Below are positions 24,611-37,600 of a DNA stretch of 64,000 nt, in pieces. The notes beneath the pieces were generated by a model. That model made no database searches, was not told the DNA's origin, and saw nothing but the letters and a program-made list of their open reading frames with translations. The stretch's first letter is position 1, and the number at the start of each line of letters is the position of its first letter. A program made the position numbers and the translations under genes. The stretch is from Tubulanus polymorphus (Eukaryota; Nemertea; Palaeonemertea; Tubulaniformes; Tubulanidae): positions 9,976,275-10,040,274 of the forward strand of contig NC_134032.1 of the NCBI RefSeq assembly GCF_964204645.1. Direction: 5' to 3'.

Positions 24611-25033
24611 GGTCCCTACAGATCAGTCATTCCTGGATATAAGGAGTTTTCAAGAGCATTTCGAATTTCGTGGAAGCGCCTGCATCACTTTCATATCCCA
24701 ATTACAGTAGACTCCTCCGAAGTCGGTACTGTTTATCTCGGTAAACCGTTTATTCGGTGGTTTTGTAAGCAAATTCTTATCCCTAACACTACCTAAACTC
24801 GGTTTCTATAATCCGGTAACCGCCTAATATAGTAAAAACAAATCCAAACTGCACCGATTAAGGCGTAGTCTACTGTATAACTACAAACATCTCTAAGAGC
24901 CTATTTCTCAAAATAAGAGTTTCAAAGGAGTTTCAGGCATTTTGCTTAAATTAAAGATTTTCGAGCACCTTTGAAAGCATTTTCGTTTAGGAAGGAGTTG
25001 TTTTAAGGAATCGAGGAATCGCAAGGACCCTAA
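24611..25033. mobile_element. Composite MITE, copy 1 (TA-flanked core)
   Basis: An inner element, TA-CAGTAGACT...AGTCTACTG-TA (24703-24877), resembles pogo/Tc1 MITEs. It sits in a larger unit bounded by AGGGTCC at 24611 and GGACCCT at 25025-25031. The same inner and outer parts appear together at 36540-37022, so both were copied as one unit or the inner element is an integral part. Confidence 0.6.
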
Positions 25034-25628
25034 ATATTTATAAACTACAATGATTACATTCACCGATTATACAAAATTAAGCAAACACAATTTACCCACA
25101 AAATTCCACCATTGTTTGATATAAATGTATTGGTTTTGGATTCGGCTTGATGAATTGATTTCACCGTTTCGATAATCTAAGATAAATTCGATAATCAAAA
25201 TAGGTGAATTTATCAAATTTTGATGAACACAAGTATTATCCCACGATACTAAAATGACTAATGAGTTATTAGAAAATATTAGAAATATTTCGGGTGGTTC
25301 CCTAACGCCCTTCTTCAATCTAAAAAGCCTCTTCGACCTGCTTCATTTGAGACTGAAGAAGGGCGGTAGAAACCAACCGAAATACTTCTAGTATTTTGAA
25401 TAGACTTTTAGTCATTCAACTCAGGTGGGATGCTAATTGTTTCATCACGCATATAGATAATAGTTCAATATTGATCGTTGTGTGAATGGCTATTTTTTCA
25501 TGAAATGAATACGTATGCGCTTCATGCGCGTTGTGCGGTTTGGTATTTTATCGCCAGGGGTCGCGGGAAGTAGCAATTAAATGGAATATCATGTGTCGTT
25601 GTTTCTTTAGCAGCAGGTTGTTTTGGTG

Positions 25629-25634
25629 TTTATT
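25629..25634 (-). terminator. Poly(A) signal of the calmodulin-like gene
   Basis: AATAAA on the minus strand about 20 nt after the TGA, giving a very short 3' UTR. Confidence 0.45.
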
Positions 25635-25654
25635 TTGATGACGTCACGCTCAGA

Positions 25655-28600
25655 TCACCGGTAGCAAAGCGTCCTCGTAAACTCTGGAATGAATAGTGAA
25701 ATGACATTTATCAGAGAATGCAGGCGTTTTTTGGGAAGATTATTACAATATTCGCCAATGAGGCGATGATTAGTCTGCGTAGTCTGATATTCAACTTCAG
25801 GTTTCTCACTAGAGGGCGTCGCTGCAGCTTTCTCAGTGGTATTTCCACCTCATAATGGCTATACTATGCAATCATAGGTAAGAAGCGACACTGAATGCGT
25901 TACCAATAGGAGGCGACACCATACAATTCTCACTAGAGAAGACACGGGTTCACCGCTAGGTGGTGACGCTGTTGGCTTCTCTGTTGGAGAAAAAGGGTTC
26001 TCTGTAGAACCTTCTAGAAGGTCCACTAATGGGTGGCAATACAGGGTCTTACTAATCGAAAGACGGAGAAAGATCTTCAGTAGGACCGATAGTTCTCACT
26101 AGGGGGCGGCAATGCATGTTCGCAGTGTGATGACTTATTCTCAAAAGATGGGGACAGAATGAGTCTTTGATTTAGGGCGTACCATTGTGCCACTTTTGGA
26201 AATTGGCTGATAGTGTGAATCGCGGTCGATTCCTATGATATGCCTTTTTTGAAAAAGTGCCCCTACTTCAGCGCGCTAGTAAAAATTGGACCCCGGTCGC
26301 GCCGCTGTATTTAGGATAGGGGCGACACTTCTGGGTTCCCACTAGGGGGCGTCTTACCGTCGTAATTAACTCGGCCGTCCCCGTCACGATCCGCCTCTCT
26401 GATCATCTCCTCGACCTCGGCGTCCGTCAACTTCTCCCCGATCTGGGTCATTACAGTTCGCAGTTCATTAGCATCGATATAACCGTTACCATCCCGATCA
26501 AATACCTGTCGAAACAATGACCGATTACACCGGACAAGACAATAGACTTTTCAAAAATCTGTTTAATTTTGCCGCGAACTAATTAGTTTTTAGCTTTTAT
26601 TTCTGTCTTTGTGAGAATGTGTATTCGGGTATTCTACTAGTACGAGACATGGGTAAATCGTTTCTTGAGAGCGAAATTAATCTAGATTAATCAATTTTCC
26701 AAGCGAAAGCTCGGTAACTGTCGTACGGCAACACAGCGAGACATCGAAGCGGATAAAAATAGGCTGTAAAGCCTTCTATGGATCCGTCGATTGATGATGA
26801 CGATGATGGTGATGATGGTCATCGTATTTTTTAACAACTTTTTCACCAAGGGAAGGGCATTGTTAGCGGGCTCGATATATCTTTTTCGTAATAAGTTAGA
26901 GACCAGAGATGAAATTTCGAGGGCATCGCAGCGCATCGTATTCGTCTACATAAAACGTGGTTTTAGTTCAGCGAAAATCCAACAGAGGGGGTTTGACATC
27001 GGAATACCCTTTTGACCCTAGAAAAAACAACAGTAACCTCCCGAAATCATAACGCACAGTATTGTTAATATACCTATGAATTACAAACATATTCAAATTA
27101 CTCGAAAATCAATTATTTAGGCAACGTAATTATATGTCTAACGTTTTTGAGCTTACAAAGAAACGACTGTATTTTATCTGGAAATCATGGAAATTTTTCG
27201 TTACAGTGCGCGGGAATATAATGGTCGTTTCTAAATAAGTTCAAATACGTTAGACAAATAATTATGTTGCCAAAGTAGTTAATTTACGAGTAATTTGAAT
27301 GTATTTTGAAATGGGAATATAATGGTCGTTTCTAAATAAGTTCAAATACGTTAGACAAATAATTATGTTTCCAAAGTAGTTAATTTACGAGTAATTTGAA
27401 TGTATTTTGAATTCATAGATGCACGTATTTAAAAACTTTGTATATACATTATTTCTTGAGGTTTTTGTAGTTTATGTAATTGTACCCCCTCTGTTGGATT
27501 TTCACTGAACTAAAACCACAATAGATCCTTTGTAAAAAGAATTCACACATATTTTCATATCGTAATCGTGAATGTGAGTCGATAATGCTACTGTGGCAGT
27601 TCTTGGAGTAATCATTTGATTACTCCAAGGGCAGTTGAAGGATTCTTTCTCTGGCAGTCGAGGGTACGGGTTTGGTACAGGCATGTTAATGTTTATACTG
27701 TATTCTATTGATGAAATATCTATAAAATCAATGACGTATTCATCGAAACAGTGATTTCTAAATTTTTAATGAAGGAAATGATCTTGGAACACAATTGTAA
27801 CTGGTTTAGATGCTGAATAGAGGATAAACGTGTGTTTTTCCAAGTTCGAACCCCGATTTATTCACGTGTATGAAAATACCGTACCTTGAACGCCTCCCTC
27901 ATCTCTCGCTCCTCGTCAGCCACTTCCATGTACTTACGCGACATTAAATTCAGAAACTCGTCGAATTCGATACTGCCATTTCCTGGAATAGTTATTATTA
28001 TTAGCTACGTATATCATACGTCATTTCGGCCCATAATCCCGTGAACACCCGTGACATTTGCTGCATGAAAGATTGTACGTCATCAGTAGGTCGTTGTAGG
28101 TCAATTTTAAAGGAAATCATACGCACAAAGCTAAGGCAGATGAAAAAGGATAGGAAACATCCTTTGCTCGGTTGGGATCAGGGCTGCGGTAGGGACCGAG
28201 ACTAAAGTGACCCCTCGGGTAGAATAGAAGATGAGCTTAACGCTGATGCCGAAGCGACACCTAATGAGTAGAACTTAACCATAATTTATTGACAGCAGCG
28301 ACCCCTGGTGAGACGCTGCATTATCTTGGCAATACGAATATAGGAATATATTCATTACACTCCAACCAATTCCATGAGGAAAACAAGAGTATTTACAATT
28401 ATTTACAAAAGATAGAATGTAAAAGCATCTTAAAAGAATATTACAGACGTTGTTAACAACATCCCACAATACAGAGGTGACCTCTAGTGAGTAGAAAGCA
28501 GACGATAATTCCCTCATCGCTTCAACAGAAGCGACACCTAGTGAGTAGCACATACACTAAATGTCATTGACAGGGTGACCACACTAGCAGGAAGAAGAGA

Positions 28601-31600
28601 TACTTAAGCAAAGGGCGTTCTCTTCATTCCTGTCTGAACCGATTTTCGCACCGCGATCATTGCCGCGCAGAAATGTTGACAGAACCAGCGCAAATCCTCC
28701 GCGCATATTACCACGCACACACACACACACCGCAGAGCGCTGCATTGCAAACCCTTCAGGCGAAACACGTTGTTATTACGTAACCGATCATTTGCCTGTA
28801 AACTAGGTCGGAGACTATTCAATAATTGAGATACTCTGATTACTCCGGGAAACTTGATCAAATCGTGAGAATTTTTTTGCCGGCGTCTTTCTTTCAGAAA
28901 CGATTCATCGCCGCCGGGTCCCTGCTGAGACATTTTTGTTTCTCTGGAGCAGCAGACGAAACAATTCTCTCTGCTGCGCAACAGACGAGATCTGCGTAAC
29001 ATCATAATAAAAAATTGATCTCTGTATTAAGATACTTGAATAATCTGGTGCCAGTTGCTCAAAAGTTGGTTAGAGTTAACCAATGGATGACTTAGTGACA
29101 ATAGAAGTTGCATTGTTACTATGGTTTTATCCACCTTATAGCAACTGGCCCTAGGTCGCCAAGTTCTTTTTTGGTTCTTTAAGGGTCGTTATCGCTGTAA
29201 TTGTATTGAAAACACGCTTCTTTTGGTCGCTAGGGGTCGCTTCGACTAGTAATCTCAATGGAGCAGTCTCTCAAGTTTTGTTCTAGCTTTCTAGCTCAAC
29301 TGGGCTGCTGGCATTGCGGTGAATGGGTATGCCTGTCCTCTAGAAATCACTTCAAGAATTCTCGGTTGAAGGAGTTCACCATCTCCTGCTTTTTGCCTCG
29401 GGTGGAGTGGGGGTGGTCAATGCCGTAGTAAATGGCCCTGCTGGCATCTTCTACGAAACAACCCGGTAGTGTCACCGGATTCTGTTTCTATTGCAAATAT
29501 TTTGGTCGCTATAGGGACCATGTCTTCTAGAAATCCCAGGGACACGAGTTCACCAAGTTCTCTTAATGCTCGTTTTTATAGATTTCATTTTCTATCTGTG
29601 TCTTAGCCGAACCTACCGTCTTTATCAGCTTGTTGGACCATGGCTCTAATTTCTGCCTCCGTCGGATTTTGGCCCAACGCTCGAAGCGCCGTGCCCAATT
29701 CAGTGACGCTTATATTACCGTCTCCGTCGCGGTCGAACAGATTAAACGAACGTCTGATTTCTGCGCAGAAAAACGTGTATTTACAATCGGACCTCGGGAA
29801 TCAATAGATTTTTGAACTAACTTTTATTCAAGATTTCGAAGGCTAGAATAAAACGATACCTTAATAAGATAAAATACCACTATTTACATCGTCAGGTGTC
29901 GATGATCTCTAGAATGAGATCGAAACGTCGTGTCTTTTATATATTTTTGATTGAATAAATGAATTCTGGTTTTTGAATTCTTTTAATCTGTAAATAGTGG
30001 GATTTTATCTTATTATCCGTTCACCACGTTTGAGTGTGGTTATCGTTCTAAAACGATACCTTATTTCTCCTAATCGGCTGGGTCCAGTTCCACAGTTCCG
30101 AGTTAAGATTTAACTCCGAGTTAAATCATTGAAAATGAACTAACTTTAACACAGAGTTAACTGTAACTCACAACTGTGGAACTGGGTCCAGGGTAATTTT
30201 GTGAAATGCAACAAAATTTGTTATTAGTTCACTTCTATAGCTAACGGGTCTGTTATGGTTTGCTTGATCGTGATTTTAGATTTTTTAAAAAGAAGTGTAC
30301 AGGGCAAATAGCCGGCCGGCCGGGTCAACTTTTAAGCTGAGCAGAAATGAGAAACAAGGTATCAGTGCTTAAGCCTATATTAAGGTAAGCGATAGTGATT
30401 TTGCCTTGTTACAACATTGGACATACCTTCAACCTGTTTTTTCGTCAATGTCTTCGTAGCCTGAAAATAATTCATGAAAATTTAGTTTGTAGTGGGATAT
30501 AATGTTTTGAACGAAATCGCAATCAAACATGTTTGATCTCGGAAACATTGTTTCCCGAAACCACGTCTCTCGTTTCCAGTGAAGGCACACGGCACAAGGA
30601 AACTTGTTTGTGTGCGTGCTGTCGGGATTTAAGAGATGAAAAACCTATATCAACTTAAACCATTATTCAACAATGAAAGTCAGAGGAGTCCAGCAAAAAC
30701 TGTTAACGCGGGATAATGGGAAAAGCTACACATAAATCTTTGTCAACCAAATTCATATTCTTTATTCATCCACTATAGAGGGCTGAACGTAATGATGCTG
30801 ATCTAGGGTACGCCAGCTGACCCGTGGTGTTGCTAAGCGCCCCCTGGGGTCGAATTCGGGTTTAATTCGATTTGTCTACATTAACAACGCGATATTAAAT
30901 GCCAAGCACAGTCACGTGACTGTGTTTGATAATTGTTTCCGGCGGGCACGAATCAAATCATACACCGACTCACGTGCCTGCGCAGATTTTCAGCGCGCCC
31001 TCGGGCTCCTGACGTGCCGGGGTAAGTTTTTTTTCTATCGCCAGCCGTTGGTAGTTATTAATACGCGCAATTTCAGATATACTGCTTATTAGATGATGTA
31101 ATGCAAATCCAATAGTAAACCAACAATGCTGTTACGTAAGGCAAAAAAACGATACCTTGTTTCCCCTAATCGGTCGGGTCAGTTTGTAAACCGCAGCGAA
31201 ATTGTGTAATCCCGTTCATTTTAGATAGCTGCCGGGTTCGGTAATCATGATTTTAAGAAGTGACATGTACAGGGTAGATAGGCTACCGACCGTGTCAACT
31301 TAGCCTATAAGCTTCGCAGGAATGAGAATCGAGGTATCATTTTTGTAGCCTGATTACATTTGTAAATTCTAATTACCGCCAGATTGGTTAACTATCAGAG
31401 CGAATTTAGGCGCTGCTATCGGTAATCCGGACACCTGCGTCGATGTGTAAATTGGTAAACTACACAAAAATGTTACCGTTTCAAAACTTTCAAAAAATTC
31501 TATAGTCCTGAGGCAGTGCTGTTATTTCCATTTGTGATTTCTAGTTACCGCCGGGGGATAGGCCCCTGTAAACAGATCGTTGCCCGATATGAAAGACGGC

Positions 31601-34600
31601 GGCCATTTTGTTGGTATTTTTCCATTCGGAATAATACGGATTCACTGACGCTTTTGATTAGGCGCGATGAATCGCTGATAACTTGTTACTGTTTCGCGTG
31701 GGCATTGACGCGCATATCGCGATTACAAAGATCAGCTATATTTAATCATTTCATCGGCTTTGAAGTATCTGTCTATCTCATTCTCTCTCTCTCGATATTC
31801 TCGGGTGCTTTTGGTCGCCGTTGCCCGCGCGCACACGACACGACAACCCGACGTCGGTTTAGACGGCGCGCGAGCGAATCAATCATTTTTTTTATTGAAT
31901 GAACTTTATTTCGATTAAAAGCGAGAGAAGTTTTTCACGCGTCTGCCTGTTTTCATAGATCCGGAATGAATGATGTTTTTATAAGAGGCATCGAGGATTT
32001 GCTTTCAAATGCAAATGTATATCATAATATGAAATAAATCTAATAGAGACTGATCAATTCATACTCTATCGCCATGTTTTGATCGTCCAGACTTCACATG
32101 TGTTCCGGAATTTACCTCTGAAATACGTATGTCTCAATATTTGAAAATGAACTACTATCGGCACACTTTCACAAAGCGATCGTCCACACAGATACTTTAT
32201 CGCCATTCTTACGATTTTTGATCGTCCAGACTTCACCGAATGTGGTCAGGAATTTACCCGAGATCTTTCTTTTTAATTGAATACGAACTTCACTCAGTCA
32301 TTTTATCAGGGCCCGGTTCCACAGTTGTGAGTTAGAGTTAACTCTGAGTTAAAATCAGTTCATTTTCATCAACGTTTTAATTCTAGAGTCAGACACTTAT
32401 ATTCATTGCGTTCAGGACCCAGTTCCACTGCAGTTCTCTGAGTTAAGATTTGAACTCGGAGTTAACTCTTACTCACAACTGTGGATCTGGGTCCAGGACT
32501 TCACCTAAGACATTTTTGATAGAAACACCAGACTTAAGACATTTCAACATTCATTAGAATGCAATACATATCTTAAGCCGCGATCACACGGTGACGATTC
32601 ACCTCACGATTCACTTTAAAAAGTTAATACCCTCTCCTTTTTGTTGAGCCTTAAAGTTGACCCCGCCGGTCACCTACGTATCTACCCTAATGAGTTAGCT
32701 CGGAGTCAAATCTTAACTCAGAACACTGTGGAACTGGGTCCTGCACGATATTATTCTTCAGCCCGGGTGCAATCGAAATGATGAACTGATTTCAAATTTA
32801 CTTGCAGTTTACTAATAGTGACCCGGGTCCGAGGCAACGGTATCATTTTTGTTTATTGCCTTAAAGAATTTGGTCCGGATCAAATCGCGGCAAGTTATCG
32901 CGGCTCGAAACACACGTACACGCGTATAGGCTAGTATTAAGTCGCACACACCACAGTATTACATCTTGTGACGTCAAAAACGATAGCAGACGATGACAGA
33001 GAGAAAACGCTAATCACGACGACGAAATGACGCGCACGATAAATGTCAACTTGTAATGACAGTAGTTTTCTCTAACGGTCTTTTAAGGCAGGAAAACTTA
33101 GCAAATTACGCAGAAATAGATAGGTTATCAGCTCATCCTCCTTTCCCCGTGATGCTTGTCGTCAAGTACTCTCTGATGGTCCTGTGTTGTCTCGATCGAG
33201 ATGCAAACATCTTTAATTAACGCTGATAGGATATTTTTAACTTTGCAATTAGCCTAATATTTCGTTGATACGTCAATTTCTATGTCTGTTAATCTCGTTT
33301 GCCACAGTGTATAGCGCTGCTGGACCACGTATGCTTCTGCCTTCCTCGAAGCTCGGAGTAATCGGATTGATTACTTCCGAGCTCAAAGATTTCCAACGAC
33401 GTTATGAAAATATCCATCAAAGGCTTATACAGACCTATAGTGTTGATTTGACATTTTTAAACGGCAGAAGAGATGAAAAAACTGAGACAGTTCGACGATA
33501 TCAAAGGGGATCATACGAAGGCAACCATCTTTCTGCAACTGGGAAAGAAGAACAATTTCTTACTGTTCGTTTATGAATATTTGAGGACAGAGAAACTGAG
33601 AATCAGTTCAATTTTTGATTCATTTTGAAAAAGTCATAAATTATTTGAGACTGCGTTAACGGGGAACGTACGACCTCCTGTGTGGCAATCGAGGATTCCA
33701 CTTGTGGCAGGCGAGGATCCACCAGGTTCGCTAATAGTTACTCGGTCTTCCGCGTTCCTTCGATTTCAAATGAAAAGCGTATCAACTTTTACTTGAATAA
33801 ATCAATATTTTATGAAAACTATACCGATATCTGGTGTAGAAAAATTAAATTGGGTGGTCGTGTCATGAGGATTTTTGAAATCAGCCGTTTTTTCTGTTGT
33901 CCATATATAATAGGGGTAATTTGATGATTTCATAGGGCGATCTAGGGCTCCGAGGTTCATTTGAATGACTCGTGCTACAAAAATATGATACCAGAAGTTT
34001 CTAATCTTGATACTTAATGAAGTTCAAATTGAAACGTCGAGTGAAATTCAAAGGCTTCACATTTCATAGAAAGTACTTCGATAAATCGGCGACATTGATA
34101 TCGGCTTACACGCACGGGTAGGTCGCGAACGGTCACGTGTCTGGTATCCAGTCGCCGGTGTACGTAGGTAAATGCCAAGGTCACTATTTCTTCGTAGAAA
34201 ACAACCATCGTCGTTTTTTAGGGTAAAATTAAAGATGAGTATTTTCCGGCGAGAAATTGACATGATCATGTTCTTTCAATAGTCAAAGAAGAAAATTTTC
34301 AGTAAAAGTATCCGGCCCATTACTTTGGAATAACATCAGTGAAAATCTGAAAAACATGGAAAATTCTAAACTGTTCCTAAGAAATTATAGAAAGCAACTT
34401 TGTGCTTGATTTTATCATTATTCGAACTAAAACTAAATTGTTTTTAAAATATTCCAGAAAACAACTGGCTTATTAAATAATAATATCTTAATCAAGCTGT
34501 TATCATAGTTTACTTTGATTGCATTTTGTGTGTTAAGGGTTGGCTGTGAGCATATTATTTTCTTTATTGCCTTTCTCTTTTTTTCTTTACTCTTTTGTGG

Positions 34601-37600
34601 GACCTGTTTTATACAAACTATTCCTTAGTTTCTACAGGCCCCTCCAGGTCTAATTCACTGTATTTTGTATTATGCGTTGTACACTATGCTGTAAATTATA
34701 TTTGAAAAATAAAGTGTTCAAATCAAATCAAAATCAAATCCGCTTAGGATACAACACCTTTATTGTCATCCAAGCCATACCGAGAACAAAGCTATTTACA
34801 GCCCCTGCCAGTATTCGAACCAAAAGCCTCTGGGATTCAGGCCCTCCCGGCTCACCAAAAGAACGCCGAGATACAGTGATCGAACACTGTTTGAAAGTTT
34901 ATCTGGTCGATGTGATTACTAGCCTTCCGTTTTGGTGATTGGTCACTAGCAATAACTATTAATCCAAGAGCTTCCTCGAGTTTTCGAGGGTCGGTCCTTG
35001 TTCGCTTAATGGGACTCATCCTAGAGTAGGGCCTTTTAGGAAGAACTTGAACATCTTTTTCTGGTCTTAAGATTCACCGATACGTAATCTCCATATCGTT
35101 GCGTAGAGTGGGCGAAGTGCTTTTATTTCATACTGCTTCTCGTAACGAACATACGCAGCGGGTTATATTCCACTGTATTCCAGAATACAGTCAGAAAAGT
35201 GTGAATAAGATATTTTCTAGAAGTAACTAATCTAACAAGGTCCAGAATGCCTTTTAAATACTAAGAAAAGCATCATTTTTCAAATCTTTCTTGGGCAGGA
35301 ACCCCAATGAGCTTCGCCGCCGGCATATCAATGAGCAACAATTTTTACGAATTAGAGTCAAGCTGGATACGACCCTCATACATACACTGAGAAAATGACG
35401 ACATCGTACTAAGTCAACCACATTTCAGAAGCGGCGGATGTGCGCGCCAGTGACATTCTGATTACGAAAGAAGACACAAAAATACCTAATCACGTCTTTC
35501 TGTCGATATAATCTTCTCGCGCGGTTCCCGTGTCTCTATTTGATATTTATCCGGGAGTAACGCGACAGAAAATGCTGTTTAAGACCGGGCACTTATTATA
35601 GCAACGCTCTGACGGCGGAGCGCTCGCTCAGCGGTTGCTGCGATGCGGTAAAAAGGAATCGGTTGCTGCCGTCTGCATCGGTGACTTTGTATGCGGGCTG
35701 AACTTTTTCTACGCGACTAATCCCTCTCATGTGAACGCCTTGCTCTGACACACACGTACGCATCACTCTCTAGATGAAAATATCGAATAGCACACATTAA
35801 CTGCGGCCACAAGACGCCCGAAGGGTATCCATTGTTCATGTTCCAAAATACGTGTCCTGTTCAAAAACCGTCTCGCGCAAAGACATAAAATATATAGGAG
35901 ACGGTAGCATCTGGTGATGTCACTGAAAACCCTATTTCTGCCGCTAGGTGGCCCGCTGGGCCCATAATTTGCACTACACAAAACCAGTCGCCCATACCGA
36001 CATTGAACCCAATTTTCACCATCAAGATCGACCCACTATTAACACGGCTAGGTAGCTGAAAGAGTCGTTTAGAGCTTACGACATTAATTGATGGCGCCCG
36101 TGGTTCTCGTAGGAGTGGTACACAGGAGAAGCGGAAAATAAGCGGTGGCGGAACTGTGCGGCGGGCGATTTTAAAAAATCCGCATTTCGCAGAAATTAAC
36201 TATAATTCTTGCGTTACAGAAATTACGTTTAATTGCGACAGTCGCCGACGAAAAATTGCCGTCGATTTAAAACGATCAAAATACATACACGAAAAATGAA
36301 AAAAAGAAGAAAAACGCCCGGAAGGAGCCGTCGATGATATACAAGGATTGTACAAATGAATATAGATGCAAAAACTCCACGAATCTCCTGAAATGACGTC
36401 ATTAGTTTGCCTATCCTTAAAGCCGGGCGTGGGTCGGTCTCGTGTCGTGCGACCAGATTTCGTCAAGAGATCGGCTCGTGCGGACGCCGGACTTTACGGA
36501 AAAGAAATTTGATTTCGTACTTTTTTTTTAACATGGGATCCTTCCAGATCAACATTTCCAAATATAAGGAGTTTTCAAGTTGTTTTAAAGGAGAAAATTT
36601 GGAATTTCGAGGTATAGGTTCCGCATCACCTTCTTATCTCTTATATCCCGATTACCATATAGACTCCTCCCAGTACTGTTAACCTCGGTAAACCATTAAT
36701 TCAGTGGGTTTTTTTTAAAGCAAATTGTTATCCTTAAGATTACTGTAAAACTCGATTGCTAACCGCTTAATAGAGTAAAAACAAGTCCAAACTGTACCTA
36801 TTTAGGCATAGTTTACTGTACAACTATACAAACTAGACAAACACTTCTAATCGCCTATTCCTCAAAATGAAGGAGTTTTAAACACTTTCGGGCAATATCA
36901 CGTATCGTTTAGAAGAAGTTTTGGGAATTTTGCTCAAATTAAAGCAGTTTCAAGAAACCACGTTTGAAAGTATTTTCAGTTTAGAAGGTGTTTGCAACGA
37001 ACCGAGGATTCGCAGGGACCCCGCAACAATTGGACAGGACTACTACTTGATAATGATTTGTAAACTTATCGGGTATCATACCAAGATAGATATTAAAACA
37101 AACAGAACGATGACCCATCGGGAGTCATCGAATATCGACCGTGGTCGACTCACCCGAAAGATGATAGCAGTCGACACGAAATCCGCCGACATCATCAAAT
37201 GATGCTCGTAGATTAGCCTCTAGCCTCCTTTCAAGAGAAGAATGCTTGTCTCGAATTCCCCTGTGAATTCAGCGATGATATCATAGCACGGAGACCTATT
37301 GAGCTATTCGATATCACAGTGAAGTTATCATTATGGGGTAGAGAGGAGAGATTTGTTAACTGCTGACATCTTTTCTAGAAGCGTCTTTCATCTAAATTCG
37401 CGTTGTCTTAGTCTTTCGATACATACTTAACTCTGCTTGTAAGTATATAGGAATGCAGAGTATTCTAATCGCACGAGTTGATTATTGATCTTTTTTTTTA
37501 ATACGCGATTTAAGGCGTCACAAGTTTAAGGTCACCACCGACGCTGAACTTTTGACGGATGTTGACTGAGTGTGTCTTCGTCACCACACGATATGTATAC

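Larger units (their letters stand above)
20345..25654. other. Repeat-only stretch downstream of the calmodulin-like gene
   Basis: No gene supported. Contents: a retroposon tail (20345-20475, complement of an AATAAAG-type end), a G12 run near 21468, a diverged direct duplication (21640-21760 and 21842-21960), one copy of a dispersed foldback (23445-23765), and a composite MITE (24611-25033). A 70-codon frame without ATG at about 22645-22882 has protein-like composition but no proof. Confidence 0.5.

Noticed and set aside
33265-33576. 103-codon frame with a signal-peptide-like N-terminus
   Set aside because: It begins at TTG, not ATG, contains the mobile-palindrome copy at 33352, and has no splice context or family resemblance.
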